The notes under the pieces were generated by a model that had not been told where the DNA came from, did no database searches, and was given only the letters and a program-made list of their open reading frames with translations. Below, piece after piece: positions 33,375 to 42,413 of a stretch of 64,000 bases of DNA (the stretch's first letter is position 1; every line of letters starts with the position of its first letter). Made by a program: the position numbers and the translations under genes. Origin of the DNA: Leptospira levettii (GTDB lineage Bacteria > Spirochaetota > Leptospiria > Leptospirales > Leptospiraceae); assembly GCF_002812085.1 (NCBI RefSeq), contig NZ_NPDM01000003.1, positions 2,501-66,500 of the forward strand, given 5' to 3'.

Positions 33375-35618
33375 TTATAATTTTGGTAAATCAATGCGAT
33401 GGTAGCCACTAAAGGGTTCATAGCCACGTTCTGTGATATTTCCAGCAATGAATAAATATTTCCCATATTGTTTTTGATGAAATGTAACGCCTGTTTGTGA
33501 TATGTTCCATGGAGTCACTTGGTTTGTATTCAAATTGATAAATGCAGTTCCTTGTGCAGTTGTGGAATTGATAGAGGAAAACCCTCCATGTAAAACCATC
33601 AATCCATCGTTAGTAACAAACATATTGTAAAAAGCGCCACCATTCAATTGAAAACGGTTTGTTTCAAACGCTCCCGTGTCTTTCTGGAAACTTGCTAAAT
33701 TTTGATTGGAAAATCCGCCAACGGTCGTAAAAGTACCACCAACATAAATTTTTCCATTATAAGAAGCAAATCCAGAAACATCGGCATTTGGAAACGTTGT
33801 TGGAATATTGAGTGCCGTACCGTCAGTTTTGTTTACGGCTCGGATATAAGTAGAGATTGAGCCACCAGCATTGGTAAAAAGACCACCTAACAAAATAGAG
33901 TCATTTAAATCAAACAAAGCACTTACTTGGTTATTTGCATTTGGATTCCAACTGGTAAGATTAAAACTATCGAGTGAAAACGAGGCAACATTATTTCGAG
34001 TTGATCCATTTACATTTGTGAAAGTGCCACCAAAATAAAAATTCGTTTCATCAGATATTAAATTTGTGACAACTCCACTGTTTACATTTGGGTTAAAGGA
34101 TGATAAATCATAATTTGGTAATCGAAACGCAGCTAAGCGAGGTCTACTTTGTCCACTGATGGATGTAAAGGATCCGCCTAAAAAGAGAAAATTTCGTTTG
34201 ATATGGAGAACACTTACTTCGTTGTCAATGGAAGGTGACCAATTGGAAGGTAAACCAGAATCTAAATAGACGGAAGCAATGTTAGAGCGGTTTACATAAT
34301 TTACGGTGCTGATACTTCCTGGAATCATCATTCTACTTCCATCTAACGAAAAGGCTGCGGCCGCAGATGGATAAGAGAATTGATTGAAAAAATTGGGATT
34401 CCATTCTCTCATGATGTTTGTATTCGCATCAATACTGGCACCATAATTTCTCGTTTCACCCAATACAGATGTAAACGAACCAAACAAATAGATTTGACCA
34501 TTGTTTTCAATCACCTGGTGGACGTTTCCGTTTACTCCATAATTTAGCCCTAGCTCTGTTCCAGTATTGGAATCAACAACGGCAAAGTTACTCCTTGCTG
34601 TTCCTCCATTCACTGTTGTAAATGAGCCTCCGACATAAATTTTGGATCCCGTAGTAGCGATTGCATCAACAATCCCGTTAAAATTTGGATTCCATGCTAA
34701 TAATGTTCCATTTAAGTCTAATGCAAATGCATAGTTTCTGGGAGTTGTAAACGCACCTCCAACGATGAGTGCAGGGGCACCAGAAATCGAACCAATAGCG
34801 AGAGCGCGTATCGTACTATTTTGTGTACTAGATGCTACCCATGAATCTAGAGAGGAAGTGAGTAAGTCAATCCTTGCGATTCGGTCACGCCCAGATCCAT
34901 TCACTGTTGCAAATTGACCCGCGATGTAAAGTTTTTGATTGTATACCAAAAGTTTCTCTACGGCTGAATTAACATCCACTACCATTGAATCTAAAGCACC
35001 GCTATATCGATTGAGGACGACAAAATTATTTCGCGTATTTCCATCCCATGATGAAATGACACCACCTATATAGAGTTTGTCTCCAAAGATTGCCATGGAA
35101 TAAATATTAGGTGGTGTAATTGGATTCGGTCGAAAATTAAAATCCAATTTGCAATTTGGTAACATATGTACAACATTTTGAAATTGAAAACCTCTGGCAT
35201 ATGTGAAATTGCCAGCAATATAATAACCTCCACTTCCGTCGGAAACTACAGCCTTAGCTATATCGTTTAGTTTTAAAAAGGGACATTCAACATTTGAAAT
35301 GATTTTTCCGGAATTTGTATCCAAATAGTATGTGGAGCCAACATTAGGTCCAAGTGCAGTAAACGAACCACCTAGTATGAGTTCGTTGCCGTAAATTTCC
35401 ATAGAATTGACAGTGGCACTCCCACCAAAAACCCCCCAATAATCAACATCGAACGGTAAAAAAGAAGGTAAACAGGAAGGAGATGTATCAGAAATGGCAT
35501 AACGAATAATACTTCCTAACAAATAGGATTTGGATTTGGGATCACATCCATTCGAAAGTTCAGCTGGTTTACAAAATAAGAATATTGGTAAAAACAGAAA
35601 AAATAATTGAATACGCAT
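33375..35618 (-). CDS. beta-propeller surface lipoprotein (delta-60/DUF5122-type repeats)
   Basis: 747 residues. The signal peptide ends FLFCKPAE. The rest is about 11-12 repeats of roughly 50-60 residues with the core YVGGSFTTVNG-x-R-x-x-x-A and an ending like LTSWNPN, e.g. IYVGGSFTTVNGGTARSN, FLGGSFTSISGQSRPR and FYFGGTFTNVNGSTRNN. These form a large beta-propeller of the type found in secreted bacterial proteins. The ligand is unknown. The gene stands alone, divergent from the OmpA-like lipoprotein gene. Confidence 0.8.
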   Translation of the reverse strand: MRIQLFFLFLPIFLFCKPAELSNGCDPKSKSYLLGSIIRYAISDTSPSCLPSFLPFDVDYWGVFGGSATVNSMEIYGNELILGGSFTALGPNVGSTYYLDTNSGKIISNVECPFLKLNDIAKAVVSDGSGGYYIAGNFTYARGFQFQNVVHMLPNCKLDFNFRPNPITPPNIYSMAIFGDKLYIGGVISSWDGNTRNNFVVLNRYSGALDSMVVDVNSAVEKLLVYNQKLYIAGQFATVNGSGRDRIARIDLLTSSLDSWVASSTQNSTIRALAIGSISGAPALIVGGAFTTPRNYAFALDLNGTLLAWNPNFNGIVDAIATTGSKIYVGGSFTTVNGGTARSNFAVVDSNTGTELGLNYGVNGNVHQVIENNGQIYLFGSFTSVLGETRNYGASIDANTNIMREWNPNFFNQFSYPSAAAAFSLDGSRMMIPGSISTVNYVNRSNIASVYLDSGLPSNWSPSIDNEVSVLHIKRNFLFLGGSFTSISGQSRPRLAAFRLPNYDLSSFNPNVNSGVVTNLISDETNFYFGGTFTNVNGSTRNNVASFSLDSFNLTSWNPNANNQVSALFDLNDSILLGGLFTNAGGSISTYIRAVNKTDGTALNIPTTFPNADVSGFASYNGKIYVGGTFTTVGGFSNQNLASFQKDTGAFETNRFQLNGGAFYNMFVTNDGLMVLHGGFSSINSTTAQGTAFINLNTNQVTPWNISQTGVTFHQKQYGKYLFIAGNITERGYEPFSGYHRIDLPKL

Positions 35619-35792
35619 GGAACAATTTTTGTATATCAGTCAATTTATTTCCACATTAAATTATTTTTTTTAAAAACTGTGAGCATACTTCATGAGGGAT
35701 TTTTCTAATTTTAAATCAAAAATATATAAGATACTAACCAAGATTGTATTAAAATTGTTTTCAATAAGTTTGCGATATGGAAAGTTTCCTGT

Positions 35793-36563
35793 ATGATGAA
35801 ACTTTTCAAAAAAGCGAATTTCAAAATCCTTATTAGTTCTATCGTTATATGCTTGTTTTTTATGTCTTGTGCTTGGCACGGAATCCCGCTCGAAAAACGA
35901 AAACACATCCCTATCTCCCCACCAAATGGGTGTGATATTCATACCGAAATTAGAACATATCGCGTGTTATTTTTGTTACCGATTTTCGAACACAATCTAA
36001 ACAAAGAAAGTGAATCCAATCCTTCAGACTTTTTTGTAGTTGAAACTAATTCTTTTGCCAAACCTTGGGATATAATTTTTACTACTTTGGGATTTTTGGT
36101 TTCATTCAACTCATCTACAGATAAATTAGTAATTTGCCCGAAAAAGGTAGTTTTTGAGACTCTGCAATCTCAAGGTAACTATCCTGGTACTCCACCCAGA
36201 TTACCATTTTGGAATTCAAATGGAAGTCCAAATCCAATCCACTCCATTAACTTCCCACCTGATGACCATACCTTAACTGAAGAATCCAAAGAAATTTTAA
36301 TTTCTTTTACAAGAGAAGTTCTTAAATCGGAGATTAGTTTTAAAATTGTTTTGGTTGGGAAATCAAATACGTCAGGAGATATCGCTTACCAAACAAGGTT
36401 AGTCAAACGTAGATTTGATGAAATCCGACAAATCTTGGCAAAAGAATCGATTGATGAAAGTAGAATTCAAACGCTTATCGCTGATGGAAACATTAAAATT
36501 TCGAATCCTGAAAAACAAGCGGAATCTCATTCAACGATCTCAATTTATTTGGTAAAGGATTGA
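35793..36563 (+). CDS. OmpA-like domain lipoprotein
   Basis: A 256-residue predicted lipoprotein with a signal peptide ending FFMSC. The middle is not recognised. The C-terminal part (about 150-254) resembles an OmpA peptidoglycan-binding domain: INFPPDDHTLTEESKEIL, FKIVLVGKSNTSGD and RLVKRRFDEIRQILAKESIDESRI. It would anchor the outer membrane to the cell wall. The usual NxxLSxxRA sequence is modified to TRLVKRRF, so binding is uncertain. Confidence 0.65.
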   Translation: MMKLFKKANFKILISSIVICLFFMSCAWHGIPLEKRKHIPISPPNGCDIHTEIRTYRVLFLLPIFEHNLNKESESNPSDFFVVETNSFAKPWDIIFTTLGFLVSFNSSTDKLVICPKKVVFETLQSQGNYPGTPPRLPFWNSNGSPNPIHSINFPPDDHTLTEESKEILISFTREVLKSEISFKIVLVGKSNTSGDIAYQTRLVKRRFDEIRQILAKESIDESRIQTLIADGNIKISNPEKQAESHSTISIYLVKD

Positions 36564-36604
36564 TTTTGAATTTATAAATTGATGATTAGATTTGATTCGT
36601 TCAA

Positions 36605-37225
36605 ATGTTGAGTATTATTATTCCAGTTGATATAGCTGCGAATATTTATTATAGACAGTCTATACAAAACTTTCAAAATAGAGATGATGTCGAAATCATT
36701 TTCGTTCACCAGGAAGAGGCATTTACTCGCGCAGAGAGACTTAATATTGGTTTTCATCTTTCCCATGGTGAGATGATTTTATTCCATCATCCAAGAAGTT
36801 TGTTAACGAGTGATGCCATTGAATTTTTGATTCATGAAAGTGAAAAAAAAGAGAAATCTATTATGTGGGGCGGTTTCACACACCAGTTTGATCGACAGCA
36901 TATTTTTTTAAGATGGATTTCATGGTATTCAAATTTCATTCGTGTTCGATGGAAAGGGATCGTATATTTGGATCATTGTATTTTTTTCTCTCGTGAACTT
37001 TGGACATCTGACCTTACAATCCAATATTTATTCGAAGATACAGAACTAAGTCAAAAATTTAAGAAAATCCAAAAGCCAATTTTACTTCCTCATGTTAGTT
37101 TAACCTCTGCCCATCGATTTTTAAAACATGGAATTTTTAGTCAAATGGTGATGAATCTTCTTTTGAAAATTGGATATAAATTACGACTACCTTCTTCGTT
37201 ATTGTTTTCCATATACCAGAAGTAG
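36605..37225 (+). CDS. short GT2-like glycosyltransferase fold protein
   Basis: 206 residues. It starts with the nucleotide-sugar fold strand MLSIIIPV and has AERLNIGFHLSHGEMILFHH, which aligns with the GRAxQMNxGAxxAxGDILLFLHADT segment of the TIGR04283-type glycosyltransferases. The aspartates of the DxD-like site are replaced (HHPRS), so it may be inactive or act by a different mechanism. It is short and has a basic C-terminus. No other glycan gene lies nearby. Confidence 0.55.
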   Translation: MLSIIIPVDIAANIYYRQSIQNFQNRDDVEIIFVHQEEAFTRAERLNIGFHLSHGEMILFHHPRSLLTSDAIEFLIHESEKKEKSIMWGGFTHQFDRQHIFLRWISWYSNFIRVRWKGIVYLDHCIFFSRELWTSDLTIQYLFEDTELSQKFKKIQKPILLPHVSLTSAHRFLKHGIFSQMVMNLLLKIGYKLRLPSSLLFSIYQK

Positions 37226-37261
37226 TCGCAATTTTTATTTCAAATTAAAATTCAGCTTTCA

Positions 37262-37678
37262 TTATAGATGATAGTGACCATTCGCTTCTGGTTGGTACTT
37301 GACATCAGTGATTTGGAATTGTTGAACTCCGTGAGGAACTTTCCATTGGATGATATCTCCAACTTTATATCCTAAACAAGCTGTTGCAATAGGTGCCAAA
37401 ATAGAAATTTTCCTTTCAGATGAATTAGCTGCTTCAGGGAAAACCAATTGGAATTCATCAAAATCTAGTTCATTTACGTTTCGGATTTCGATAATTGAAT
37501 TCATTGTAACAACATTCGCGGGAATTTTTGTCGAATCTACTTTTTGAGCTCTTTCGATTTCTCCTAATAAATCTTCGATATTCACATTTGTTTTGTTTCG
37601 TTTTGAATACTCGGTAATCATATTCTTTAATCGAATATAGTCAAAATTTGTAATCGAAAGTTTCTTTTGGGTTTTCAT
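37262..37678 (-). CDS. GreA/GreB/Rnk-like elongation-factor C-terminal domain protein
   Basis: 138 residues from the ATG at 37678, with AAGGAG about seven bases upstream; a longer open frame to 37768 has no ribosome site. The C-terminal half (about 65-138) has the Rnk/GreA FKBP-like domain: KISILAPIATACLGYKVGDIIQW and GVQQFQITDVKYQPE. The N-terminal half is a short helical region. It could bind the RNA polymerase secondary channel as Rnk does; the acidic tip of GreA is not obvious. It is a monocistron, divergent from the MarR gene. Confidence 0.8.
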   Translation of the reverse strand: MKTQKKLSITNFDYIRLKNMITEYSKRNKTNVNIEDLLGEIERAQKVDSTKIPANVVTMNSIIEIRNVNELDFDEFQLVFPEAANSSERKISILAPIATACLGYKVGDIIQWKVPHGVQQFQITDVKYQPEANGHYHL

Positions 37679-37904
37679 AACCATTCTCCTTGTATTGTGC
37701 AAAAAAACTTTCAGTTTATAAAAGAGTTCCGTTCTGTCAACAGGTTCCCTGAATTCAATTGTATTCAATCAAACAAATCGTAAAAACAATTCATATCCGA
37801 TTGAATTTATATTCGTTATTAAGTTCGATTTCTATTTTAAAAAACCGTCTAAAGACTCCAACTAGTAGAAAAATTTGCTAGACATGGTTTTGGAACTGCA
37901 TAAT

Positions 37905-37920
37905 GTTGCTATAGCAACAA
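37905..37920. promoter_or_regulatory. palindrome next to the MarR start, likely operator
   Basis: The perfect 16-base palindrome TGTTGCTATAGCAACA ends one base before the MarR start codon. A near-copy lies upstream of the next gene (38374-38393), which makes autoregulation by MarR likely. Confidence 0.7.
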
Positions 37921-38358
37921 ATGGAAAATGATTTCGAATTAGAAAACTCATATGCCTACTTAATTTATCGCACTGTTCGTGCTTTAAGAAAACAGTTTAT
38001 GAGGCTTGCAATGGAGCAGGGGCTTGAATTATTCCCAGAACAGTGGTTTGTATTGGTCAAGATCATCAAACAACCTGGTTGTAGCCAATCTGATTTGGGA
38101 AGAGATTTTGATGATCGTCCATCTATGGCTCGTGCACTTCGGAATATGGAAAAAAAAGCTTGGATCAAAATCATTCCAGATCCTGACGATAGAAGGAAAC
38201 ATAAAGTGTTTCCAACTAAAAAAGGAATCGAACTTTATACCAGCTTGGTCCCTGAAATTGAAAAGGAAAGAAGTAGAATGTTCAAAAAATTAACAAAACA
38301 GGACTTTTATAACTTCAAACGAATCATTGATGAAATATATGATCAATCAGTTGGTTAA
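37921..38358 (+). CDS. MarR family regulator
   Basis: 145 residues of MarR fold: an N-terminal dimer helix, then the winged helix at about 50-110 (SQSDLGRDFDDRPSMARALRNMEKKAWIKIIPDPDDRRKHKVFPTKKG) with the D-x-R-x-x wing. It should repress by binding the TTGCTATAGCAA-type palindromes beside it. The ATG follows the palindrome directly and has no clear ribosome site, so translation may be leaderless or weak. The next gene has the same operator and is the probable target. Confidence 0.85.
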   Translation: MENDFELENSYAYLIYRTVRALRKQFMRLAMEQGLELFPEQWFVLVKIIKQPGCSQSDLGRDFDDRPSMARALRNMEKKAWIKIIPDPDDRRKHKVFPTKKGIELYTSLVPEIEKERSRMFKKLTKQDFYNFKRIIDEIYDQSVG

Positions 38359-38373
38359 AATTTTTTTTGGATA

Positions 38374-38393
38374 TTTGTTGCTATAGTAACAAA
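38374..38393. promoter_or_regulatory. second MarR-type operator
   Basis: TTTGTTGCTATAGTAACAAA is palindromic with one mismatch and shares the core TGTTGCTATAG-AACA with the site at 37905-37920. It lies 42 bases before the start of the NTF2-like gene. Confidence 0.7.
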
Positions 38394-38435
38394 TATGACA
38401 ATTGAAGAATACGGATTTTTATTTCAGGGGGATAT

Positions 38436-38816
38436 ATGAATACAAATCAAAATGAGAATACAAAAGAAAGTCTGGAGAAGGTGTTTAAAACTTTCATCAG
38501 TAATATCGATGCGAGGGATGTTTCTTCCTTAGAAAAGACATTTCATGACCAATTTACTGACCATGTAAGTGTGAGTGGTATGGAGGATATTTTGGTATCC
38601 AACAAGGAAAAATACCTTCAATCCTTAAAAGATGGAAAGTTAGGTGGTGTCGAAAGGAAGGTTCAAATCAATTCGATCGACCTTGTCGATAATTTTGGTG
38701 TTGTGAAAGCAAACTTACAAAGTAAGGTGATGAATTTTCGCACCCAATATTCTTTTTTGTGGAACCAAGGGGATTGGAAAGTCATTCATGCTTTAGTATC
38801 GGCTGAAAAAATATAA
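38436..38816 (+). CDS. NTF2-like (SnoaL-type) protein
   Basis: 126 residues of the NTF2/putative lumazine-binding fold: an N-terminal helix (ESLEKVFKTFISNIDARDVSSLEKTFHDQFTDH), strands and the closing YSFLWNQGDWKVIHALVSA. Such cone-shaped proteins may be enzymes, carriers or subunits; the activity is unknown. The ribosome site AGGGGGAT is strong. It stands behind the second MarR operator and is the only gene there, so it is presumably the regulated target. Confidence 0.7.
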   Translation: MNTNQNENTKESLEKVFKTFISNIDARDVSSLEKTFHDQFTDHVSVSGMEDILVSNKEKYLQSLKDGKLGGVERKVQINSIDLVDNFGVVKANLQSKVMNFRTQYSFLWNQGDWKVIHALVSAEKI

Positions 38817-38897
38817 GACTTTGTTGTTTCCTTTCGAGTTGGAAATTGAACTCAACGAATCAAACTTTAATTCCTTATGACGATGAGGTTTGGTTCG

Positions 38898-39926
38898 TTA
38901 ATTCAGTTTTTGAATGAACTTGAGAATCGAATTATCTCTTTCTTTAATCTGATCAAATAGAATTCCATAATGATTGGATTCAATTTCAATTCCTTTTGCA
39001 TTGGGAATCCTTCTTACCATTTCATCAAAAGATTCTTTTGGTAATAAATCATCGTTAGGAAATAAGTTCATTTTTGTCGCTCTCATGATGAGAGTAGGGG
39101 TACGAATCGATTCGAAATCCAATTTTTTATTGTGTACCATTCTTTTGCCCATTTTTATTGGATGAGTTAAAAATTGTAACATTACAGTTTTCAAATCAAT
39201 GGCACCACCCATCTCTTTTAGTTCTTCTTCCATAACATATTTTGGCATATGGCAAACATAACCATTTTGAATTGGGTGTAATTCCTTTCCAAAGTAATCT
39301 TGGATTTCCTTTGTCCACTTTGGTACTAAAGGAGAATTTTTTACCAAATTAAAATAATCAGTTTGACTGCTATAGACAACATCCAATCGATCAAATGATT
39401 GTTTGAGTACCTTTAGGATTTGAATTCTCTTTTTGACTGTTAGAAGACCACCTCCATCCATTAGTATCATACCACTGATTTTATTTGGGAATTTAAGTGC
39501 ATAACGAAGTGCAATCATACATCCAAAGGAATGTCCTAAGAGTATAAAATCCTTTAATTTGTAATGTTGGACCAATTGATTTAAGTCTTCAATATGATTC
39601 ATAAAACCATAACCGGTAGCGGGTTTTTCAGAATGACCTCTACCCCTTAAGTCGTAAGAGATTACTTTATGACCTGCTTTCGAAAGTAAGTTTGCGAAGG
39701 ACTCCATGGAATGTAGATTTCCAGACAAACCATGTAAACAAATAACCGTTTTTTTTCTTCCCGGCCAAACTCCGACGTGAATGGTAGAATGATTCGTTCG
39801 GACATACTCCTCCAGAAATTTTTTTTGTTTATTTTGGCTACCATTTTGGTTGGTATTTTTTTTTGACATATTTGATTTGGATGAAACCTGATTCTCTATC
39901 AAAGAATTTGGCGGACCAAATTTCAT
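38898..39926 (-). CDS. alpha/beta hydrolase
   Basis: 342 residues. The oxyanion/HG motif is in ICLHGLSGNLHS, the nucleophile elbow is GHSFG with Ser at about 140, and the likely acid and base are in TLIMRATKMNLFPNDDLL and IESNHYGILFD (His at about 324). The core resembles esterases, C-C hydrolases and haloperoxidases; the substrate is unknown. The first 35 residues are polar and may be an extension, and Met20 is another possible start. It converges with the NTF2-like gene. Confidence 0.8.
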   Translation of the reverse strand: MKFGPPNSLIENQVSSKSNMSKKNTNQNGSQNKQKKFLEEYVRTNHSTIHVGVWPGRKKTVICLHGLSGNLHSMESFANLLSKAGHKVISYDLRGRGHSEKPATGYGFMNHIEDLNQLVQHYKLKDFILLGHSFGCMIALRYALKFPNKISGMILMDGGGLLTVKKRIQILKVLKQSFDRLDVVYSSQTDYFNLVKNSPLVPKWTKEIQDYFGKELHPIQNGYVCHMPKYVMEEELKEMGGAIDLKTVMLQFLTHPIKMGKRMVHNKKLDFESIRTPTLIMRATKMNLFPNDDLLPKESFDEMVRRIPNAKGIEIESNHYGILFDQIKERDNSILKFIQKLN

Positions 39927-40109
39927 TTCAATGTTTTAATTTCCTTAATTTTGCTATCACAACGATGGAATCGAAAATTTGTAATCAAATTGTAACAGTA
40001 GTCGTAATATTCGAATTTTAGAAATGGAGACCTTGTAAAAAGTTGAATCAAAGATACAAATTAGGTTTGGTTTTCCAATTCATTTGATTTGATTCGAGGC
40101 AAAAAATTC

Positions 40110-41099
40110 ATGTTACGTGGTATCAAAAGATTAAATCGTTATGAAAACAGAATACTAAAAATAGTAAAGTTAGGTGGTAAACTTGTTAGATTAAAACAAT
40201 ATGGCTTTTCTTCTAAAACGGAAGAAGGATTTAGGTTCCCAATTTATGTTTTGGAAATTGGAAAACCCAAAGCCATTAAAAGTAATGCTTCTGGTCTTAT
40301 TGCTGGTGTTCATGGTTTAGAGACAATTGGCATTCGAGTGTTATTAGATTTTTTGGATGATCTTTTTGCCCGTAAAAATTCTGTTTTGTATCATGAAATC
40401 AAAAATGGTGAAGTTGGAATTGTTTGTATTCCCATACTAAATCCAGGTGGGGTTGCTTTAAAAAGACGTTCGAACCCAAAGGGTGTAGATTTGATGCGAA
40501 ACTCTGGGGTAGAAGCGGTAAAAGCTCCATTTTTTTTTGGAGGGCATAAGTATTCAAATTTCTTTCCGTATTATCGTGGTAAGGTGTTACAAACTGAGTC
40601 AAGAGTTTTGGATCGATACTTTAAAGAATATTTCCTCCAAGCCGAAAATCAATTCATCCCAGTTGTAGACATTCATTCTGGTTTTGGTACTGTGGATCAT
40701 GTTTGGTGGCCATACGCAAGTACACATGAACCATGTGCTGATGAAGAATTATTTCAGAAAATTGGATCAAATTTTACAAATCATTTAAATCATTTCCTAT
40801 ATCGATTTGGTCCACAAAGTGAAACATATACAACCCATGGTGATCTTTGGGATCGATTGTATGATCAATTCCAATCAAATATAAAAGAGATACATTCTCC
40901 CATCTCTAGGCATTTTCTCCCCCTAACTTTGGAAATTGGAACTTGGTCCGATATCAATTTAGATCCATTGAAAATTTTTCGCAAAAGAGGGATCTTCAAT
41001 CCATCCCGCGAACTAAAACAAAAATCAATCATTAGCCATCGAAAATTTTTATCCGATGTTATACGACTTGCAAAAATGAATCCTTCGGACATCTACTAG
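40110..41099 (+). CDS. M14-type zinc carboxypeptidase/deacylase-like protein
   Basis: 329 residues from the ATG at 40110 (GAGG 10 bases upstream; the open frame begins at a TTG at 40089). Zinc-binding and catalytic marks of the M14 family are visible: HGLE (His and Glu at about 74 and 77), NPGGVALKRRSNPKGVDLMRN with the substrate-binding Arg/Asn, the third zinc His in VVDIHSGFG, and a catalytic Glu in LTLEIGTW. No signal peptide is seen, so it acts in the cytoplasm, perhaps as an aspartoacylase/succinylglutamate-type deacylase or peptidase. It is a single gene. Confidence 0.75.
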   Translation: MLRGIKRLNRYENRILKIVKLGGKLVRLKQYGFSSKTEEGFRFPIYVLEIGKPKAIKSNASGLIAGVHGLETIGIRVLLDFLDDLFARKNSVLYHEIKNGEVGIVCIPILNPGGVALKRRSNPKGVDLMRNSGVEAVKAPFFFGGHKYSNFFPYYRGKVLQTESRVLDRYFKEYFLQAENQFIPVVDIHSGFGTVDHVWWPYASTHEPCADEELFQKIGSNFTNHLNHFLYRFGPQSETYTTHGDLWDRLYDQFQSNIKEIHSPISRHFLPLTLEIGTWSDINLDPLKIFRKRGIFNPSRELKQKSIISHRKFLSDVIRLAKMNPSDIY

Positions 41100-41200
41100 A
41101 TAAAATTATGTTCCGATTTTTGTAAATATTCACTTTACCTTTTTTTGTTTTTCTGCTAAATTTACCCATCTAAGGAAATTAATTTCTTAGGGTGAATCCA

Positions 41201-41467
41201 ATGTTTCAACTAAGTGAAGTACTAAATCTGATTTTTGATAGCATTGGTATTTTAATTATAGCAAGACTATTGATCCTTCAACTAATTCCGAAATATAATT
41301 TTTTATTCTTAGCTTTTCTTTTGGTTTGGTTCAGTAATGTATTTACGGTTATTGAAGGATATTACTTTCATGATTTTTTTAATATTTTAGAACATTCATT
41401 TTATTTTTTATCATCAGTTAGTTTTTTAATCAGCGTAAAAAGGGAAATCTTGGTTAGCCATCATTGA
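41201..41467 (+). CDS. small membrane protein coupled to a histidine kinase gene
   Basis: 88 residues with three hydrophobic segments. The ATG at 41201 follows TAGGGTG by six bases; an in-frame GTG at 41192 lies within that site. It ends at 41467, one base before the kinase gene, so the two are co-transcribed. It may be a membrane partner of the kinase; no family is recognised. Confidence 0.6.
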   Translation: MFQLSEVLNLIFDSIGILIIARLLILQLIPKYNFLFLAFLLVWFSNVFTVIEGYYFHDFFNILEHSFYFLSSVSFLISVKREILVSHH

Positions 41468-41468
41468 T

Positions 41469-42407
41469 ATGAATCTAATCGTTTTGTTAAATGTTTTATC
41501 GCTATTCTTTTGTTTGGTGGCTTTTTGCTTTATTGTTATTTATTTTATAAAAAGGCCATCATTCCGTGGGGAAGGGACATTTCTGATTTTGTTGGCATTG
41601 ATTCCATGTTACGTAAACATATCCAACATTTTTGAACATGGTTTGTTAATTGATTATTTTGATGAGTATGAAGGTTTTTTTAAAGATTTGTATGCAATGA
41701 TTCTTTTGATTTTTCTGTATATCAGTTCCATCAAAAAGGAGCAAAAAACGAGAGCTCTTCATGAACACCAAATTAAATCAGACTTAAAATTAAAGTCAAA
41801 ACTTCTAACCGAAATACACCATAGAGTGAATAATAACTTACAAATCATATCTGGGCTTATGTCCTTACAAATTGAATCCGAAAAAGATGCAAAGTTGACA
41901 TCATCCCTAAACCTGATACAAAATCGAATTCAAGCTATTGCATCAGTTCATAAGATTATTTATGGTTCACCAAACTTGCTTTATGTGAATTTGAATCAAA
42001 TATTTACTTTAATCTTAAGTAACTTAAAAATTACCTATTTGAAAGAAAATGTAGATATAGAATTGCGAGAACTGGTGGAAGAAGGATTGGAAATGAATCT
42101 AGATCGTGCAATTCCGATTGGGTTGATCTTAAATGAATTGGTTTCCAATTGTTTTCGTCATGCATTTAAAATTGAACATAAAGGAATCATTGAAGTCAGC
42201 TTAGGAAAACTAGAAGAGGAATTTGTTTTAGTCGTTAGAGATAATGGAATAGGAATGGATGTTGACTCGGAGGAAAAAGGGATAGGGTTGATGTTAGTCA
42301 GAAATTTAGTAAAACAATTGCAAGGAACAATTTTGATTGGAACTCAAAAAGGGTTAACATTCGAAATTAGATTTCCAATCAAAAATTTGAATCCCTTAAA
42401 AATCTAA
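41469..42407 (+). CDS. membrane histidine kinase, HisKA_2 type
   Basis: 312 residues. Two or three membrane helices (about 1-25, 35-55 and 65-90) precede a HisKA_2 domain with LLTEIHHRVNNNLQIISGLMSLQ (phospho-His at about 118) and a HATPase_c domain (about 195-308): LILNELVSNCFRHAF, DNGIGMD and KGIGLMLVRNL. All ATP boxes are intact. HisKA_2 kinases often act in light, stress or general stress pathways. No response regulator is adjacent. Confidence 0.9.
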   Translation: MNLIVLLNVLSLFFCLVAFCFIVIYFIKRPSFRGEGTFLILLALIPCYVNISNIFEHGLLIDYFDEYEGFFKDLYAMILLIFLYISSIKKEQKTRALHEHQIKSDLKLKSKLLTEIHHRVNNNLQIISGLMSLQIESEKDAKLTSSLNLIQNRIQAIASVHKIIYGSPNLLYVNLNQIFTLILSNLKITYLKENVDIELRELVEEGLEMNLDRAIPIGLILNELVSNCFRHAFKIEHKGIIEVSLGKLEEEFVLVVRDNGIGMDVDSEEKGIGLMLVRNLVKQLQGTILIGTQKGLTFEIRFPIKNLNPLKI

Positions 42408-42413
42408 ACAAAA

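Noticed and set aside
33375..35618. Direct repeats as a CRISPR-like array
   Set aside because: The repeats are in-frame protein repeats with changing sequence and no uniform spacers.
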